From NCBI GenBank assembly GCA_021852225.1, contig JAJZOA010000229.1:1-14593 (forward strand): a DNA stretch of 14,593 bases. The letters run 5' to 3'. The translations under genes and the position numbers were made by a program. Position 1 is the stretch's first letter. Each line of letters begins with the position of its first letter. A model generated the notes under the pieces. It searched no databases and had not been told where the DNA came from. It was given only the letters and a program-made list of their open reading frames with translations. This DNA is from Planctomycetota bacterium. GTDB taxonomy: Bacteria; Planctomycetota; Phycisphaerae; WQYP01. Shown in pieces: positions 14,369 to 14,593 of the stretch.

Positions 14369-14386
14369 GGCGGCTCACGCGCCGCC
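14369..14386 (+). terminator. GC-rich hairpin after the nfu gene
   Basis: GGCGGC (14369-14374) and GCCGCC (14381-14386) form a six-pair stem around TCACGC, 29 bases after the nfu stop. Only TCGTT follows, so the U-tract is poor. It may reduce readthrough into the next gene, but it is not a textbook terminator. Confidence 0.35.
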
Positions 14387-14434
14387 TCGTTCCGGCCCCA
14401 ACCAGAACTAGAATGCCCAGAAATGCCCCCGGCC

Positions 14435-14462
14435 TTGTGGCGGAATATCAATCCCTTATAGT
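14435..14462 (+). promoter_or_regulatory. Possible promoter of the class V aminotransferase gene
   Basis: TTGTGG (14435-14440, three of six) and TATAGT (14457-14462, five of six) are separated by 16 bases. The start would be near 14469, about 75 bases before the aminotransferase ATG. The -35 match is weak. Confidence 0.35.
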
Positions 14463-14543
14463 GTCCAACGGCTTTGTGGTGAAACAATCGGCTCTGTGCA
14501 TGAGCCATTCACCCAGAGATAAATTTTGCATGGAGTTTCCCCG

Positions 14544-14593
14544 ATGAATCGTATGCGTCTTTTCACCCCCGGTCCTACCAGCGTTCCGGAAGA
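14544..14593 (+). CDS. Start of a class V (alanine-glyoxylate/serine-pyruvate type) aminotransferase, cut by the window end
   Basis: Only the first 16 codons are inside the window, giving MNRMRLFTPGPTSVPE. The pattern LFTPGPT.VPE at the extreme N-terminus is characteristic of the PLP-dependent class V aminotransferases of the alanine-glyoxylate/serine-pyruvate group, where this loop lies near the active site. GGAG at 14532-14535 lies eight bases before the ATG, supporting this start; a second ATG at 14553 is possible. Substrate specificity cannot be judged from so short a piece. It follows nfu by 203 bases and may have its own promoter. Confidence 0.8.
   Translation, partial: MNRMRLFTPGPTSVPE

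Overview
The window looks like chromosomal housekeeping sequence from a free-living, moderately GC-rich bacterium. No plasmid, phage, insertion sequence, CRISPR, tRNA or rRNA signal was seen. Candidate sigma70-type promoters and Shine-Dalgarno sites precede most genes. The succinate dehydrogenase is of the type that resembles mycobacterial Sdh1: a single five-helix anchor subunit, with SdhA and SdhB containing signatures I associate with that enzyme. Together with the style of the FtsH, the sodium:solute symporter and the class V aminotransferase start, this suggests a non-proteobacterial lineage. Planctomycetota (Phycisphaerae-like) is my best guess, but it rests on recalled protein resemblance and is only tentative.

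Layout: (1) 73-1860, minus: lepA (elongation factor 4). (2) 2209-5665, plus: a strong promoter and a leader with two perfect palindromes, then sdhC-sdhA-sdhB with overlapping junctions. sdhA appears to begin with a non-standard ATT codon. (3) 5744-6286, minus: a two-helix membrane protein with a PH-like cytosolic domain, divergent from (4) ftsH, 6660-8705, plus. (5) 8706-9085: no gene seen. (6) 9086-11239, minus: a sodium:solute symporter followed by a 70-residue two-helix protein that may be its partner. (7) 11240-11694: intergenic, with a promoter facing right. (8) 11695-13967, plus: a translationally coupled pair, RnfC-like then RnfD-like, without the other Rnf subunits beside it. (9) 14059-14340: a NifU C-terminal-domain (Nfu) protein. 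(10) 14544 to the window end: the first codons of a class V aminotransferase.

How the parts work together: SdhCAB would oxidise succinate and pass electrons through FAD and three iron-sulphur centres into the membrane. The symporter would use the sodium gradient, and an Rnf complex would normally make that gradient. Here, however, the RnfC-like protein keeps its two [4Fe-4S] motifs but appears to have lost the glycine-rich flavin/NADH motifs and the N-terminal barrel, and the RnfD-like protein appears to lack the threonine that carries FMN. This stand-alone, cofactor-reduced C-D pair, followed by an Fe-S scaffold protein, is the most unusual thing in the window. Other points worth checking are the ATT start of sdhA (TAATT where TAATG would be ordinary), a Cys/His-rich motif in the SdhC anchor that could hold a membrane-embedded cluster, and the small symporter-linked protein.
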